Below, one piece after another: positions 9,707 to 19,575 of a DNA stretch of 64,000 nucleotides. Source of the stretch: Psychrobacter sp. DAB_AL43B. GTDB taxonomy: Bacteria > Pseudomonadota > Gammaproteobacteria > Pseudomonadales > Moraxellaceae. The notes under the pieces were generated by a model that did no database searches, was not told the DNA's origin, and saw only the letters and a list, made by a program, of their open reading frames with translations. The DNA lies in the NCBI RefSeq assembly GCF_900168255.1, contig NZ_LT799838.1, positions 1,612,001-1,676,000 of the forward strand, read 5' to 3'. Every line of letters starts with the position of its first letter. Position 1 is the first letter of the stretch. The position numbers and the translations under genes are program-made.

Positions 9707-10822
9707 CTAATCTAATTTAATCAAGGATCTTAAACGTACCATTTCCCTATTTTTTTCCACCCATACATTACTATCTTCATCATGATAGCTCTTAAATTGC
9801 GGTGGTAATATAACTTCTACTTTACCATTAATAAAGCCAAAATTATCTGCTTGCTTATAAGCATAAAGCTGATGATATAACAGTTTTACAATAGGCGCAT
9901 CTGATGACAGGAGCAATTTTCCATTGGCGTCAATAATTTGCGCGCTAATAATATCTTCTTGAATGTCCTCGCTCATACCGGTAGCGGTACTACCTTCAAT
10001 CAAGGTGCTACGTAAAAACAGTAGCGGGCTAACATCATTATTAAAAGACTCTATATGCTGGTTATCGGAAAATGGAATAATGACCTCATTATTTTGGTCA
10101 ATAAGCGCTGTCTTATTTTGCAAACTTACTTGTAAATATAAAGGCTTACCAGTACAAGCGTTTAACGGCTTTATCACCTCGTACTGCGGCATAACTGCCC
10201 AATAACCTCTGTCATCTAGCAGTCCTGTTAACCCTTTATTATTGGTTGCTAAATTGTCCGTTATTAAAAAATAATCTTGGTCGTAATCAGGGTCGTAATG
10301 CGCGTGCTGAATATGAGCGTCTGCTAGCGGATAAACCCACTCGCCATGGCCATTAATAATGCCCTGTTTGGTATTGCCCTCTGGTGAGTCAAGACTGACA
10401 ATAAAGCTGGTGGCAATATCAGGTTCAGTTTGAATGTCATCATACTTAAAAGGCACAATTATCTTGCCAGCTGCGTCCACGACACCATATTTACCGTTTT
10501 GCTGAGCTAGCAGATACTTATCCATCAGTATATAAGCGTTATTGAGATTGTCTATGATGACATTACCATTTAAATTTTCTAGCTGCTGCGTACCATCTGC
10601 TACTTCGATTAGCTTGCCAGCAAATGGTTTGTTATTTTCGATACGCTCAAAATAACGGTTCGGCAAGTAACCGGCACAATTAATCGTTGCATAAGCTGGG
10701 CTGACAGCACTGATAGATATTACACCGACAGATAAAGCAGCTAAGAGTGCAAATCTGGCAGGATTCATCGCTTTTTTTATACTATTTAATTCAACACAAA
10801 GGGGGTTTTTTTGATTGCTCAT
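9707..10822 (-). CDS. Exported WG-repeat-containing protein
   Basis: The 371-residue product has a long basic N-terminus, then a hydrophobic signal segment ending near SAVSPAYA, and a cysteine in the mature start TINCAGYL. At least five WG/KWG-type repeats follow, seen as NGKYGVVDAAGKIIVPFKY, KGLTGLLDDRGYWAVMPQY and FGFINGKVEVILPPQF. Such repeats build beta structures with no defined activity. The first ATG (10822) is kept because AAAGGAT lies just before it; ATG at 10768 would give a more ordinary signal peptide but has a weaker ribosome site. The protein is probably periplasmic. Function unknown. Confidence 0.75.
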   Translation of the reverse strand: MSNQKNPLCVELNSIKKAMNPARFALLAALSVGVISISAVSPAYATINCAGYLPNRYFERIENNKPFAGKLIEVADGTQQLENLNGNVIIDNLNNAYILMDKYLLAQQNGKYGVVDAAGKIIVPFKYDDIQTEPDIATSFIVSLDSPEGNTKQGIINGHGEWVYPLADAHIQHAHYDPDYDQDYFLITDNLATNNKGLTGLLDDRGYWAVMPQYEVIKPLNACTGKPLYLQVSLQNKTALIDQNNEVIIPFSDNQHIESFNNDVSPLLFLRSTLIEGSTATGMSEDIQEDIISAQIIDANGKLLLSSDAPIVKLLYHQLYAYKQADNFGFINGKVEVILPPQFKSYHDEDSNVWVEKNREMVRLRSLIKLD

Positions 10823-10866
10823 AGCGATATCCTTTATGACATGTCGTCATGAAATACGTTAAATCA

Positions 10867-13800
10867 TCATGCTTTTTCACTAACAACCCGACGGCATCCT
10901 TGACCACTGATTTGGCTAAAGCCGCCAGATAGCTTTTCAACTTTAATTTGGGTGAGGATACGTTCTTTTAATGCCTGCACATGGGAGATAATACCGATAA
11001 GCTTACCTTCTTGTTGTAAGCTGGTTAAGGTATCGAGCGCGATATCAAGCGACTCTTCATCAAGTGTACCAAAGCCTTCATCCAAAAATAGTGAATCCAC
11101 GCGAATATTGTGACTGGCCATCTGCGACAATCCAAGCGCGAGTGCCAAGCTAATGATAAAACCTTCACCGCCGGAAAGATTCTTAGTGCTGCGAATATCG
11201 CCGCCTTGATAATTATCAATGACATTGAGCTCAAGTGGATTGCTATCATCATGGATGAGCAAGTAACGGTCACTCATCTTTTGTAGTTGATCGTTGGCAT
11301 GATTAATCATGACTTCAAAGGTTAACCCTTGAGCAAAGGTACGATATTTTTTACCATCAGCTGAACCAATTAATGTATGCAGCTGCTGCCAAACTTGCAG
11401 CTTTTGTTTTTGCTCATTGATGGCAATAAGCTGTGCCGCTTGTTCGCCTTTTTGGCTGGCATTGTCTTTGAGCTTTTGATCGATAGCGCCAATCTGCTGA
11501 CTTAGCTGATCAATGTCCGTTTGGATTTGATGGTATTGGCTGGCAAGCATTTCTCGGCTTGCATCTGTCATAGGCGTCGCAAGTTTTTGATCTAACGATT
11601 GCTGGGTGCTATCTAATTGCAATTTAGCCTGTTGCAGCGCGTTATCAATAGCCAGTTTACGTATATGTAGTGCCTCACGTTCTTCCTTTGTTAGGCGTGC
11701 ATTGACAAAGGCAGCTTCATCTACAAACTGTGACTCTGCTAATAAGTCAGTAAACTTAGTTTGCTGTATATCTAACGTCGTAGTAGCAGATTGCAATTCT
11801 GTCGCTAGCTGTTGTTGCCTAATTTGTAACTGCTCTAACGCTTGCTGAGCATTATCTAACTGTCTTTGTGCATTTGCTTGCTGAGCTTTTGCTTCATCAA
11901 TTGTTCGGCGCAATTGATGTTCTTCATTATCTGGGTTCTTATCTTCAAACCACTCTTTTCTGTCTAGTGTTAGTTTCTCAATCGAGCTGATTTTATCAGT
12001 AATTAAGTTTTCTAAATGTTTGAGTGCCATCTCATCATTAGTAAGCTGAGACTGTTTGGTTTCAATCTGGGCGGTCAAACTACTTAAGGTATTAGTTAGC
12101 TGGTTTTGACTGTTTTTTTGCCCATTGTCATATTTTTTCAACTGATGAAGGGCACTACGCTGTTGGCGCAATCTGTCGATATGACTGTCATAGTCTGCGT
12201 TATCGAGTACAGTTTGCTGGTCAATACTATTACTCAGCGGCGTCAGTGCGTTTTGAATATCTGTCCTTGTCATATCTGCACTTAAATATACTTTATATTT
12301 ATCCGCGGGATATTTATTCACCAAAGATGAGACGGTACTCATAATAGGCGTTAGCTCGGAGAAATTAGCTGCTATCTTATCTTTGATACCTTCAATTTTT
12401 TGAGAGTTGAGCTTGATGTCAGTCGTCAGGCTACTTGTGGCACTAACAAGTGCTTGTTGCCGCTTATCTTCAACCTCGATAGCGCTACTTAGTTTGGAGA
12501 TATTTGCTGTCAGATCATCATATTGAAGCAGGTTGGCTTTGAGGGATTGTTTTTGGTCAATAAGGCTGTGTTTGGCACTGCTCAATAAAGATAAGAATGA
12601 GTCAATATCAGTGATAGTTGTATTGATATTGATACCTTCACTAATCTGAGTAAGCGGATTAATCGTTGCTATAAGAGGTTCAGAGTAATCGTTTTTAGCA
12701 TCAAGCAGTGAGGATAGATAAGTCTGCATATCACTGTATGCAGTTTTAGATTGTTGCTGTAGGGGCGTCAATAGTGCTTGTTGATTATTAAGCGCCTCTT
12801 TCTTTGTGGCATGGTCAATATGATATTGCGATAACGTTTGCTCGAGGCTTTCAATTAACGTCGCAAGCTCAGTTACCTGCTGCTGAGTTTTTTGCGTCTG
12901 AGAGGTCTGAGAGGGTTGATTTTTATCATCAATATTACTTTCTAATAGCGGATGGTTTTTACTATAAGGATGTTCATGCGCACCGCATAGCGGGCAGGGC
13001 GACCCATCTTTGAGTTCTACTATATAATCTTCAAGCTTAGCCACTTTTTGCAGTAGATTTAAGTGTTCTTGTTTGTCTTGTCTTTTAAGCTTGGTATTTT
13101 GAATATCTAATTTATGACTAGCAATCAAATCTTCTAAAGTGACTAATTCTTGATTCAGCGTCGGTAGCAATAGGTTGATGCTTTTAATTTGGCTGGCAAG
13201 CTCAGACAGCTGCCGCAGCTTAAAGTTGGCTTGCTCAATTTGAGTGTTGATTTGATCGATGTGCTCTTGCTCACTGCGCATACCAGCAATTGACTGAGTT
13301 TGAATGAGTGTTGCTTGCTGCTGTTGTAGACCAGTAATTTCTTTACGTTGCTGCTGCACTCGTGATTTATCTAGAGTTTGTTGGGCACTTAGTTTATCAA
13401 AATCAGCCTGTAGTTGTTTAGCTTGATCATCATGAGCAAGCTTATCAATGGCTAAGCTTACGTTATCCTGTAGCAGTGCCTTTAATCGGCTACAGCTACT
13501 ATCAAAGATTGCCATATCTGTGTCAAGGTCACTAAGCTCTTTGTAGTCGCTAAAATACTTTTCTATGCTGGCAAGCTGACTTTTATTCTCATGCTCTATT
13601 TTTTCGTGGTTCTGGATTTCTTGATATAATCTCTGCACATTAGTGACTAATTCGTCCTTGCGCTTATTATCTTCCGCTAAAGAATGTGATTGCTGTTTTA
13701 TATCGGCATCTAACACGCGTGTGTTTGCAATGATAGGCAGGGTAATTTGAAGATTATCCATGGCTTGTTTTTCAAGCTTTTCAACGTCATTGAGATTGGT

Positions 13801-14793
13801 AGTTGCATGCTCAAGCGCTACTTTTTTATTTGGAATCTTATTAAGCAAATCTTGCTGTTCAACATCCAGCCGCTTGACTATGTTTCGGCTATAGCTCAGC
13901 TCAAGAAACTGACTGTCCATTTCCAAGGCTTTGTTAGCGATCTCTAAACGCTGCGCCTCTGGAATAAAGGCTTGCTGCACTTGCTGCGCTGATGCAAATT
14001 CACTTTGATAGGCTGATAGGTTTTGCTGTAATTGTTTAACACTATCCAGCCATTGTAGCTGCTCGCCCAGTGTTTTAAAGGTTTGCCGCTGTTTACCCTG
14101 CTGTTGATTAAGCGCTTTGAGCTCTGCGGCCAGCAGTTTTTCCTCATCAAGGCTTAATAAAGATAAGCTATTAACGCCTGCCTGTAGCTTTCCAAGCACT
14201 TCTTCCTCAAAGCGTTTTTTTTCATGGACGTTGAGTGAGATTTTGGCATAAATAGCAGTGCCCGTTATCTTCTCTAAAATTGCCGCTCTATCGCCAATAT
14301 CAGAATTTAAGAATGCTGCAAAGCTGCCCTGTGCTAGCATAATGGAGCGGGTGAATTGATTAAAATCCATGCCTATCAACTCTTGGATATAGACGGAAGT
14401 TTTAGATTTTTTCTCTTCTAAAATATTGCCAGTTTCGACTTCACTGATCTCATGCTTAATCGGTAATAAATTACCTTTGGACTTCTTGTGGGCACGATGT
14501 TGGTACCAAGAGCATTGATAGCGCTTGGAATCGATCTCGATGATGACTTCTGCTGAGCATTCACCCGTACCTTGGGTCATAATTTCATTCGTTGAACCAG
14601 TAATATCTCCAAGTCTTGGCGTTTGGCTATATAGTGCCAAACAAATCGCATCCAATATGGTGGTCTTGCCAGCGCCCGTTTGCCCAGTAATAGCAAAGAT
14701 ACCTTCATTAAGAAAAGCAGCATCACTAAAATCAATGTGCCATTCGCCTTTTAAGGAGTTGAGGTTTTTAAGTCTTAGTTCAATTAGGCGCAT
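10867..14793 (-). CDS. sbcC: Exonuclease SbcCD, ATPase subunit SbcC
   Basis: SbcC is the Rad50-like ATPase that, with SbcD, opens DNA hairpins and trims double-strand ends. Walker A is GQTGAGKTTILDAICLALY near residue 37. Two very long glutamine- and leucine-rich coiled coils flank the zinc-hook motif CPLCGAHEHP near residue 600. The C-terminus has the ABC signature LSGGEGFIISLALALG and Walker B SLFLDEGFGTLD. The 1308 residues exceed the roughly 1050 of E. coli SbcC, the excess lying in the coiled coils. It is 88 bp downstream of sbcD on the same strand, so an operon is likely. Confidence 0.96.
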   Translation of the reverse strand: MRLIELRLKNLNSLKGEWHIDFSDAAFLNEGIFAITGQTGAGKTTILDAICLALYSQTPRLGDITGSTNEIMTQGTGECSAEVIIEIDSKRYQCSWYQHRAHKKSKGNLLPIKHEISEVETGNILEEKKSKTSVYIQELIGMDFNQFTRSIMLAQGSFAAFLNSDIGDRAAILEKITGTAIYAKISLNVHEKKRFEEEVLGKLQAGVNSLSLLSLDEEKLLAAELKALNQQQGKQRQTFKTLGEQLQWLDSVKQLQQNLSAYQSEFASAQQVQQAFIPEAQRLEIANKALEMDSQFLELSYSRNIVKRLDVEQQDLLNKIPNKKVALEHATTNLNDVEKLEKQAMDNLQITLPIIANTRVLDADIKQQSHSLAEDNKRKDELVTNVQRLYQEIQNHEKIEHENKSQLASIEKYFSDYKELSDLDTDMAIFDSSCSRLKALLQDNVSLAIDKLAHDDQAKQLQADFDKLSAQQTLDKSRVQQQRKEITGLQQQQATLIQTQSIAGMRSEQEHIDQINTQIEQANFKLRQLSELASQIKSINLLLPTLNQELVTLEDLIASHKLDIQNTKLKRQDKQEHLNLLQKVAKLEDYIVELKDGSPCPLCGAHEHPYSKNHPLLESNIDDKNQPSQTSQTQKTQQQVTELATLIESLEQTLSQYHIDHATKKEALNNQQALLTPLQQQSKTAYSDMQTYLSSLLDAKNDYSEPLIATINPLTQISEGININTTITDIDSFLSLLSSAKHSLIDQKQSLKANLLQYDDLTANISKLSSAIEVEDKRQQALVSATSSLTTDIKLNSQKIEGIKDKIAANFSELTPIMSTVSSLVNKYPADKYKVYLSADMTRTDIQNALTPLSNSIDQQTVLDNADYDSHIDRLRQQRSALHQLKKYDNGQKNSQNQLTNTLSSLTAQIETKQSQLTNDEMALKHLENLITDKISSIEKLTLDRKEWFEDKNPDNEEHQLRRTIDEAKAQQANAQRQLDNAQQALEQLQIRQQQLATELQSATTTLDIQQTKFTDLLAESQFVDEAAFVNARLTKEEREALHIRKLAIDNALQQAKLQLDSTQQSLDQKLATPMTDASREMLASQYHQIQTDIDQLSQQIGAIDQKLKDNASQKGEQAAQLIAINEQKQKLQVWQQLHTLIGSADGKKYRTFAQGLTFEVMINHANDQLQKMSDRYLLIHDDSNPLELNVIDNYQGGDIRSTKNLSGGEGFIISLALALGLSQMASHNIRVDSLFLDEGFGTLDEESLDIALDTLTSLQQEGKLIGIISHVQALKERILTQIKVEKLSGGFSQISGQGCRRVVSEKA

Positions 14794-14881
14794 GGCAGGG
14801 TCTTATTTTTATCAGTGTTAGTCATAACAAAAGTAATGATGAAAGTATTGAGTAGCTGGCAGTTGTTAAGCTGAGTTTATA

Positions 14882-16459
14882 TTATTCTGCTTGAGTATCT
14901 TCATGACGCAGGTTGTACACGATTTGCTCATAAGCATCACGTAAGGTTGATTTTTGCTCATCAGGAACGTTATGAGCGATTAAGCAACGCTCAAACACTT
15001 CTTGCTCATTTAAATCCTGTAGCGTCTCAGAGGTCTGCTGTTGATTGAGCACTTTATTATAAGTACGGGTGTTCTTAATTTTTAATACCTCACAAGGCAA
15101 GCTTTCTACCATTTTTTGAATATGCTCACGCAATTCACTAACTACCTCATCACCCGTATAAATAATTTCTAACCAGACAGATTCTGTATCAGTTAGGGAG
15201 GCAATCGTTTTATCGATAGTTTGATTAATAGCTTCTAGATTACCCGATACTTGCGCCAATTTTTGGAACTTTGGAATAGGGAGTGAGGTGACTTGCATCT
15301 GACGTGACTTATCGTGATGCAGTAGTTTGGATGTTAAGTTAGATGTTGAATTGAAAGTAGCTAGATCGACAGGCGTTTGATTCATTTCTTGGTCATAATT
15401 ATCGATAGTGTTTTCTTTAGTATCAGTCTCTACCGACTCTTCAAAATCAAATAAATCATCCATAAAGGTAGCAGCTCGACTCGCCACTTTTTTAGTAACT
15501 TTTTCTACAGATTTTTCAAACGTGTCAGTTGTAGTCTTAATTTTTAGAACAGTAGCCTCAGGAGTGATTTCAGACGCTTCGTCTTTATTTTTAAACTTAT
15601 CTACCGCTGCGCCAAACTGTACCAGTAATACTTGCTTTTGCTGGCGAGCCTCACCAAAACCCATAGCAATAGGCGAGCCTGAATAGCGGATACTCTCACG
15701 CCCACCTACGCGCTGCGGCACATGCAAATGGCCAAGCGCGACATAATCAAAGCAGTCATCGAACATATCGGCAGAGACCTTCCCAAGCGAACCGACATAA
15801 AGCTCACGTACACCATCATCGTCGGTAGTAGTGCCGCCAGCAGCAAATAGATGCCCTGTAGCAATGATAGGAATATGCCGCTTGTGCGCCTTGGCTAATT
15901 CAGCTTGTTTGGCTGTGGCAATGTCTGCGACCTTATCATAGTGCGCGCAGATACCAGCGATAACGTTTGCATCTTTGCTTTGAGCTGACTCGCCAGCACT
16001 ACTACTGCGCACGTCGCGGTCACGCAAATAAGGAACAGCCGCGATAATACAATGCGGTATACCGTCTACATCATCTAATACCATAACTTCATCATTCAAA
16101 TCCTCGCAAGCCGTACCTATGACATGCACGTTTAAAAACTTAAGTACTTTGCTTGGTGCGTCCAAAAATGTCGGTGAATCATGATTACCAGCGACGATGA
16201 CCACATGTTGACAGCATGACTTTGAAACCTTGCCTAAAAATTCATAATACAGTGCTTGGGCTTTATTACTCGGGGTCATGGTATCGAAGATATCACCAGC
16301 GACAATTAATACATCCACTTGCTGCGCGCTTATGGTGTCTTGCAGCCAGCTTAAAAAGGCTTCAAATTCCTCATAACGCATGCGCCCATAAAGTCGTCGT
16401 CCCAAGTGCCAGTCAGAGGTGTGCAGGATGGTGAGAGGGCTAGCAGCAGATACAGACAT
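14882..16459 (-). CDS. sbcD: Exonuclease SbcCD, nuclease subunit SbcD
   Basis: SbcD is the Mre11-like metallophosphoesterase of the SbcCD nuclease. The metal-binding motifs are LHTSDWHLGRRLYG (12-25), VAGDIFDTMTPSNKAQA, VAGNHDSPTF, TGHLFAAGG and ALGHLHVPQ. The N-terminal two thirds are canonical. Between VLLVQFG (about 280) and the cap segment QVTSLPIPKF (about 387) lies an extra stretch of about 100 residues rich in Lys, Glu, Thr and Asp. This makes the protein 525 residues against about 400 in E. coli. It is the first gene of the sbcDC pair; the start has no strong Shine-Dalgarno sequence. Confidence 0.95.
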   Translation of the reverse strand: MSVSAASPLTILHTSDWHLGRRLYGRMRYEEFEAFLSWLQDTISAQQVDVLIVAGDIFDTMTPSNKAQALYYEFLGKVSKSCCQHVVIVAGNHDSPTFLDAPSKVLKFLNVHVIGTACEDLNDEVMVLDDVDGIPHCIIAAVPYLRDRDVRSSSAGESAQSKDANVIAGICAHYDKVADIATAKQAELAKAHKRHIPIIATGHLFAAGGTTTDDDGVRELYVGSLGKVSADMFDDCFDYVALGHLHVPQRVGGRESIRYSGSPIAMGFGEARQQKQVLLVQFGAAVDKFKNKDEASEITPEATVLKIKTTTDTFEKSVEKVTKKVASRAATFMDDLFDFEESVETDTKENTIDNYDQEMNQTPVDLATFNSTSNLTSKLLHHDKSRQMQVTSLPIPKFQKLAQVSGNLEAINQTIDKTIASLTDTESVWLEIIYTGDEVVSELREHIQKMVESLPCEVLKIKNTRTYNKVLNQQQTSETLQDLNEQEVFERCLIAHNVPDEQKSTLRDAYEQIVYNLRHEDTQAE

Positions 16460-16733
16460 AATTGTACTTAGTGATGAATGAAAGACAGCGATTATTCTAG
16501 CAAGAATTGGCGGGCTTTGCTGTGGTTATAAACTTATCAGCAAAGCAAAGTAGAAAAGCATGAATGGCGATATTTAGTAGTAAATTAAACGATGGTAATT
16601 TGTTAAAAAAGAATGACTATTTAAAAAGGCTGATTATTAAGGCGCTTTATTAATAGCGCTAAGTAACAAATGAATGACACTAGAAAAGGTCAATATTTGG
16701 TAACATCCAAGCCGTCATTAATAAGGATATGTT

Positions 16734-17396
16734 ATGCCGTTTATCAGATTATGCACATTGGTTTTGATTACCACCTCTTTGGCTGCTTGCAGTAGTTACG
16801 AGCCGTCCAACATGAATAATAAAACGACTGTGAGTCAAATCAAAGACAGCAACTCGTTTATCCATTCGATTAAACCGAGTCGTTCTGAAGCAATCATTGG
16901 CCAAGTGACTGGTATCATTTCGCAAGACAGAGAGCAGCAAAAAGTTACTATCGTGGATCAGGACGGACACGCTTATACAGCGTTCGTTAGCAAATCTAAT
17001 TTTGGTCAGAACAATGCGAATCAAATGCAGAAATTGGCTATAGGCGATTATATAGAAGTGATGGGAGAGCAATCGACTTCACAATCAGGGGTAGATAATA
17101 AGCGCCAAATTACTGTCCGTGCGATGCCTTATGTTTTACGTAAAATTCTAATCGCTGACCATCAAGTAGACTGTGTCGGTGTTGCGCCACAATCATGCTT
17201 ACTGACTAAGCTTGCTGAACAAGCCAACTCAGACTGGGAGTATCGATATAGTGCTATAGAAGGTTTTGATTATGAGCCTCATTATGAATACACATTGCTT
17301 ATTAAGAATACGCCCGTTAGCAATCCACCTGCAGATGCATCGTCAGTTCATAGCAAACTTATAAAAGTACTTGAGAAGAAAAAAACTAAAACATAA
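16734..17396 (+). CDS. Putative lipoprotein of unknown function
   Basis: The 220-residue protein starts with a lipoprotein signal: a hydrophobic segment and the lipobox LAAC at residues 17-20 (mature start CSSYEPSN). Residues about 50-135 suggest a small beta-barrel (GQVTGIISQDREQQKVTIVD, then IGDYIEVMGEQ), reminiscent of an OB-like fold, but this is only a guess from the pattern. AAGGATAT precedes the ATG at good distance. It has its own terminator and is convergent with cysG. Not recognised as a named family. Confidence 0.7.
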   Translation: MPFIRLCTLVLITTSLAACSSYEPSNMNNKTTVSQIKDSNSFIHSIKPSRSEAIIGQVTGIISQDREQQKVTIVDQDGHAYTAFVSKSNFGQNNANQMQKLAIGDYIEVMGEQSTSQSGVDNKRQITVRAMPYVLRKILIADHQVDCVGVAPQSCLLTKLAEQANSDWEYRYSAIEGFDYEPHYEYTLLIKNTPVSNPPADASSVHSKLIKVLEKKKTKT

Positions 17397-17406
17397 GAGC
17401 TAAAAG

Positions 17407-17437
17407 AAGCCCTACCAATTTACTGCTAGGGCTTTTT
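17407..17437. terminator. Bidirectional terminator between the lipoprotein gene and cysG
   Basis: Stem AAGCCCTA/TAGGGCTT with a 12-base loop and five T on the plus strand. Confidence 0.8.
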
Positions 17438-17465
17438 AATACTGTTTGGAAGTTTAAAAATAAAT

Positions 17466-19190
17466 TTAGCCAATAACTAACTGCTCCAAACTTTCATTCT
17501 CTTTTTGCTCGGCAAGATTAGCCACCATAGATAGTGCATGTGCTTGTTGGTGAGTGGAGTTATTAGATGTTAAGTCATCGTTAGGGGTAGCGGCCGTGCC
17601 ACCGCGTAACCAGTTATTAGCCGTATCGCTAACGTTTTGATTGTGCTGCTGATTATGTAGATTATACCAAGCCAAGTCATGATGTAGCGCGACTACATCA
17701 CCCATAATGAGTAATGCTGGCGTGGGAAGCTGGTTTTTCTCTTGTAATTCAACAATATCGGCAAGTGTACCTGTTAATACTTGCTGATTGGGCATACTGG
17801 CATTAGAGACGATAGCGATAGGCGTATCGGCAGAGCGTCCCGCTTCAATTAAACCTTCCGTTAAACGTGCTAGCGAATGCAGTCCCATATAGAAGACGAC
17901 AGTCTCATCGGTATCCAAGAAGTTTTTAAAATTATTGTTGGGTGCGCCCGCCTTTAAAAATCCAGTAACAAAACGCACTGATTGCGAATGATCACGGTGG
18001 GTCAGCGGAATACCGGCATAGCTAGCGGCGGCATTGGCTGCGGTAATACCCGGCACCACTTGGTAAGGAATACCATGTGCGCGTAAGCTCTCAATCTCTT
18101 CTCCGCCACGCCCGAAAATAAACGGATCACCACCTTTTAGCCTTACCACACGGCGACCTTCTTTCGCGCTATTAACCAGTAGCTCATTAATGCCTAACTG
18201 CGCCACAGCATGGTTACTACGTTTTTTACCGACGAATACTTTGTCGGCATCGCGGCGGCACAAATCCAGCACTTGCGGTGAGACTAGTGCATCATAAAAT
18301 ACAATATCGGCTTGTTGCATGAGCCTTAATGCTTTAAACGTCAACAGTTCTGGATCACCAGGCCCTGCGCCGACGATATAAACCTCACCAACAGGTGACA
18401 TAGGTTTGGCTGCTACAGTGCCGTGATTGATATCACATTGATTAGCATTAAACTCATCTACTGACACAGGTGCGGTTATTGATGCGGTTTGTATATCTGC
18501 CACATCAGAGTGCTGGCTGGTAGCGTTTTCTTTAGCAATTTGCGCCGCAGTGCTGTCTAAGTCCGCTTGCAATTGCGCTGCTGCTTTAATCTCATTGCCT
18601 GCAAACATCAGCTCGCTAACTTGACCTTCAAAGGCGCGCTCCCAAAACTGACGACGGCCAGTTAATGTCGGTATTTTGGCTTTGACTTCACCTCTAAACT
18701 CGCCAGCAAGTTTCGCCAGTTTGCCATAGCCTTGTGGGATCAACGTCTCTAGCCGTGCTCGTAATAAACGCGCCAACACCGGCGCTTTGCCGTTTGATGA
18801 GATACCAATCACAATCGGGTTACGATCAACGATGGCTGGGAAAATAAAGTCACATAAATGCGGCGTATCGACGACGTTTACCGGAATATTAAGCTCGCTT
18901 GCATCGGCATGAATTTGATGATTGAGTGTCTCATCGTCAGTGGCGGCGATGATAACACGCGAGCCTGTCATATAAGTTTTATTATAGTTCTCAAAAATCA
19001 ACTTGTGCGGAACATCTGTTTTTGTATTGGTCAGTAGCGCTTGTAGCTCAGCGCAGATGCTTGGCGCAAGGACAGTGATACACGCGCCCGCACGGCTAAG
19101 CAAATCAGCTTTACGTAGCGCAACATCGCCGCCACCAACAATTAACACTTTACGACCTTCTAATTTAAAAAATAGCGGAAAGGTATTCAT
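17466..19190 (-). CDS. cysG: Siroheme synthase (trifunctional CysG)
   Basis: CysG makes siroheme, the cofactor of sulfite reductase, from uroporphyrinogen III. The N-terminal dehydrogenase/ferrochelatase part shows the NAD-binding loop VGGGDVALRKADLL (18-31) and the ISSNGKAPVLARLLR segment that carries the regulatory serine in Salmonella CysG. The C-terminal methyltransferase begins near residue 268 (GEVYIVGAGPGDPELL), with VVRLKGGDPFIFGRGGEE and the binding loop PGITAANAAASYAGIPLTHR. At 574 residues it is over 100 longer than E. coli CysG. The excess is a linker of about 45 residues between the parts and a polar tail of about 60 residues. It lies downstream of cysH but is separated by a terminator. 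Confidence 0.95.
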   Translation of the reverse strand: MNTFPLFFKLEGRKVLIVGGGDVALRKADLLSRAGACITVLAPSICAELQALLTNTKTDVPHKLIFENYNKTYMTGSRVIIAATDDETLNHQIHADASELNIPVNVVDTPHLCDFIFPAIVDRNPIVIGISSNGKAPVLARLLRARLETLIPQGYGKLAKLAGEFRGEVKAKIPTLTGRRQFWERAFEGQVSELMFAGNEIKAAAQLQADLDSTAAQIAKENATSQHSDVADIQTASITAPVSVDEFNANQCDINHGTVAAKPMSPVGEVYIVGAGPGDPELLTFKALRLMQQADIVFYDALVSPQVLDLCRRDADKVFVGKKRSNHAVAQLGINELLVNSAKEGRRVVRLKGGDPFIFGRGGEEIESLRAHGIPYQVVPGITAANAAASYAGIPLTHRDHSQSVRFVTGFLKAGAPNNNFKNFLDTDETVVFYMGLHSLARLTEGLIEAGRSADTPIAIVSNASMPNQQVLTGTLADIVELQEKNQLPTPALLIMGDVVALHHDLAWYNLHNQQHNQNVSDTANNWLRGGTAATPNDDLTSNNSTHQQAHALSMVANLAEQKENESLEQLVIG

Positions 19191-19336
19191 AGTATTACCA
19201 GTGATTCAATTTAATATATGCAGCTATTATGAATTATCACGGGCGATGGCTCATCTAGTGAATTGGCATTAGCATAGTCGTTTTTGAGATATTGAAGGTG
19301 GTTTTTGCTGAGAAAGGGAATAGCAGTATAAAATCA

Positions 19337-19482
19337 TATAGTCGATTCACTTTAAAAAGAAAACCGTATTGCTGGTATAAATTTATTGAAGCTTCTGGTG
19401 GGCTTTGCTGCCAGTAAGCGAGAAAACTTTATACCAGCAGAATATTGTAACAATCTACGTATTTTATTTTGAACTTACTATA
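19337..19482 (-). mobile_element. MITE-like dispersed repeat, copy B (inverted)
   Basis: This 146-bp element is the reverse-oriented relative of copy A at 2568-2714. The inner stem is TGCTGGTATAAA (19370-19381) with TTTATACCAGCA (19428-19439). The changed base relative to copy A (G-C there, T-A here) occurs on both arms, so pairing is kept. It fills most of the 385-bp gap between cysG and cysH and ends 7 bases from the cysH terminator. No coding capacity. Confidence 0.75.
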
Positions 19483-19489
19483 ATGCACG

Positions 19490-19535
19490 AAAAGTCCCGC
19501 TTAACCCGATATAAACCGGTTAAGCGGGACTTTTT
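19490..19535. terminator. Strong terminator after cysH
   Basis: Perfect stem AAAGTCCCGCTTAACC/GGTTAAGCGGGACTTT with an 11-base loop. The T-run on the minus strand ends the cysI-DUF934-cysH unit; a T-run also exists on the plus strand. Confidence 0.9.
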
Positions 19536-19575
19536 AGTATCACTTTTTATTAAATGATAAAGCTGTATTTGGCTA

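Noticed and set aside
19203..19220. GATTCAATTTAATATATG near the cysG start as a third MITE end
   Set aside because: Only the terminal motif matches, without the inner stem; chance in AT-rich DNA is likely.
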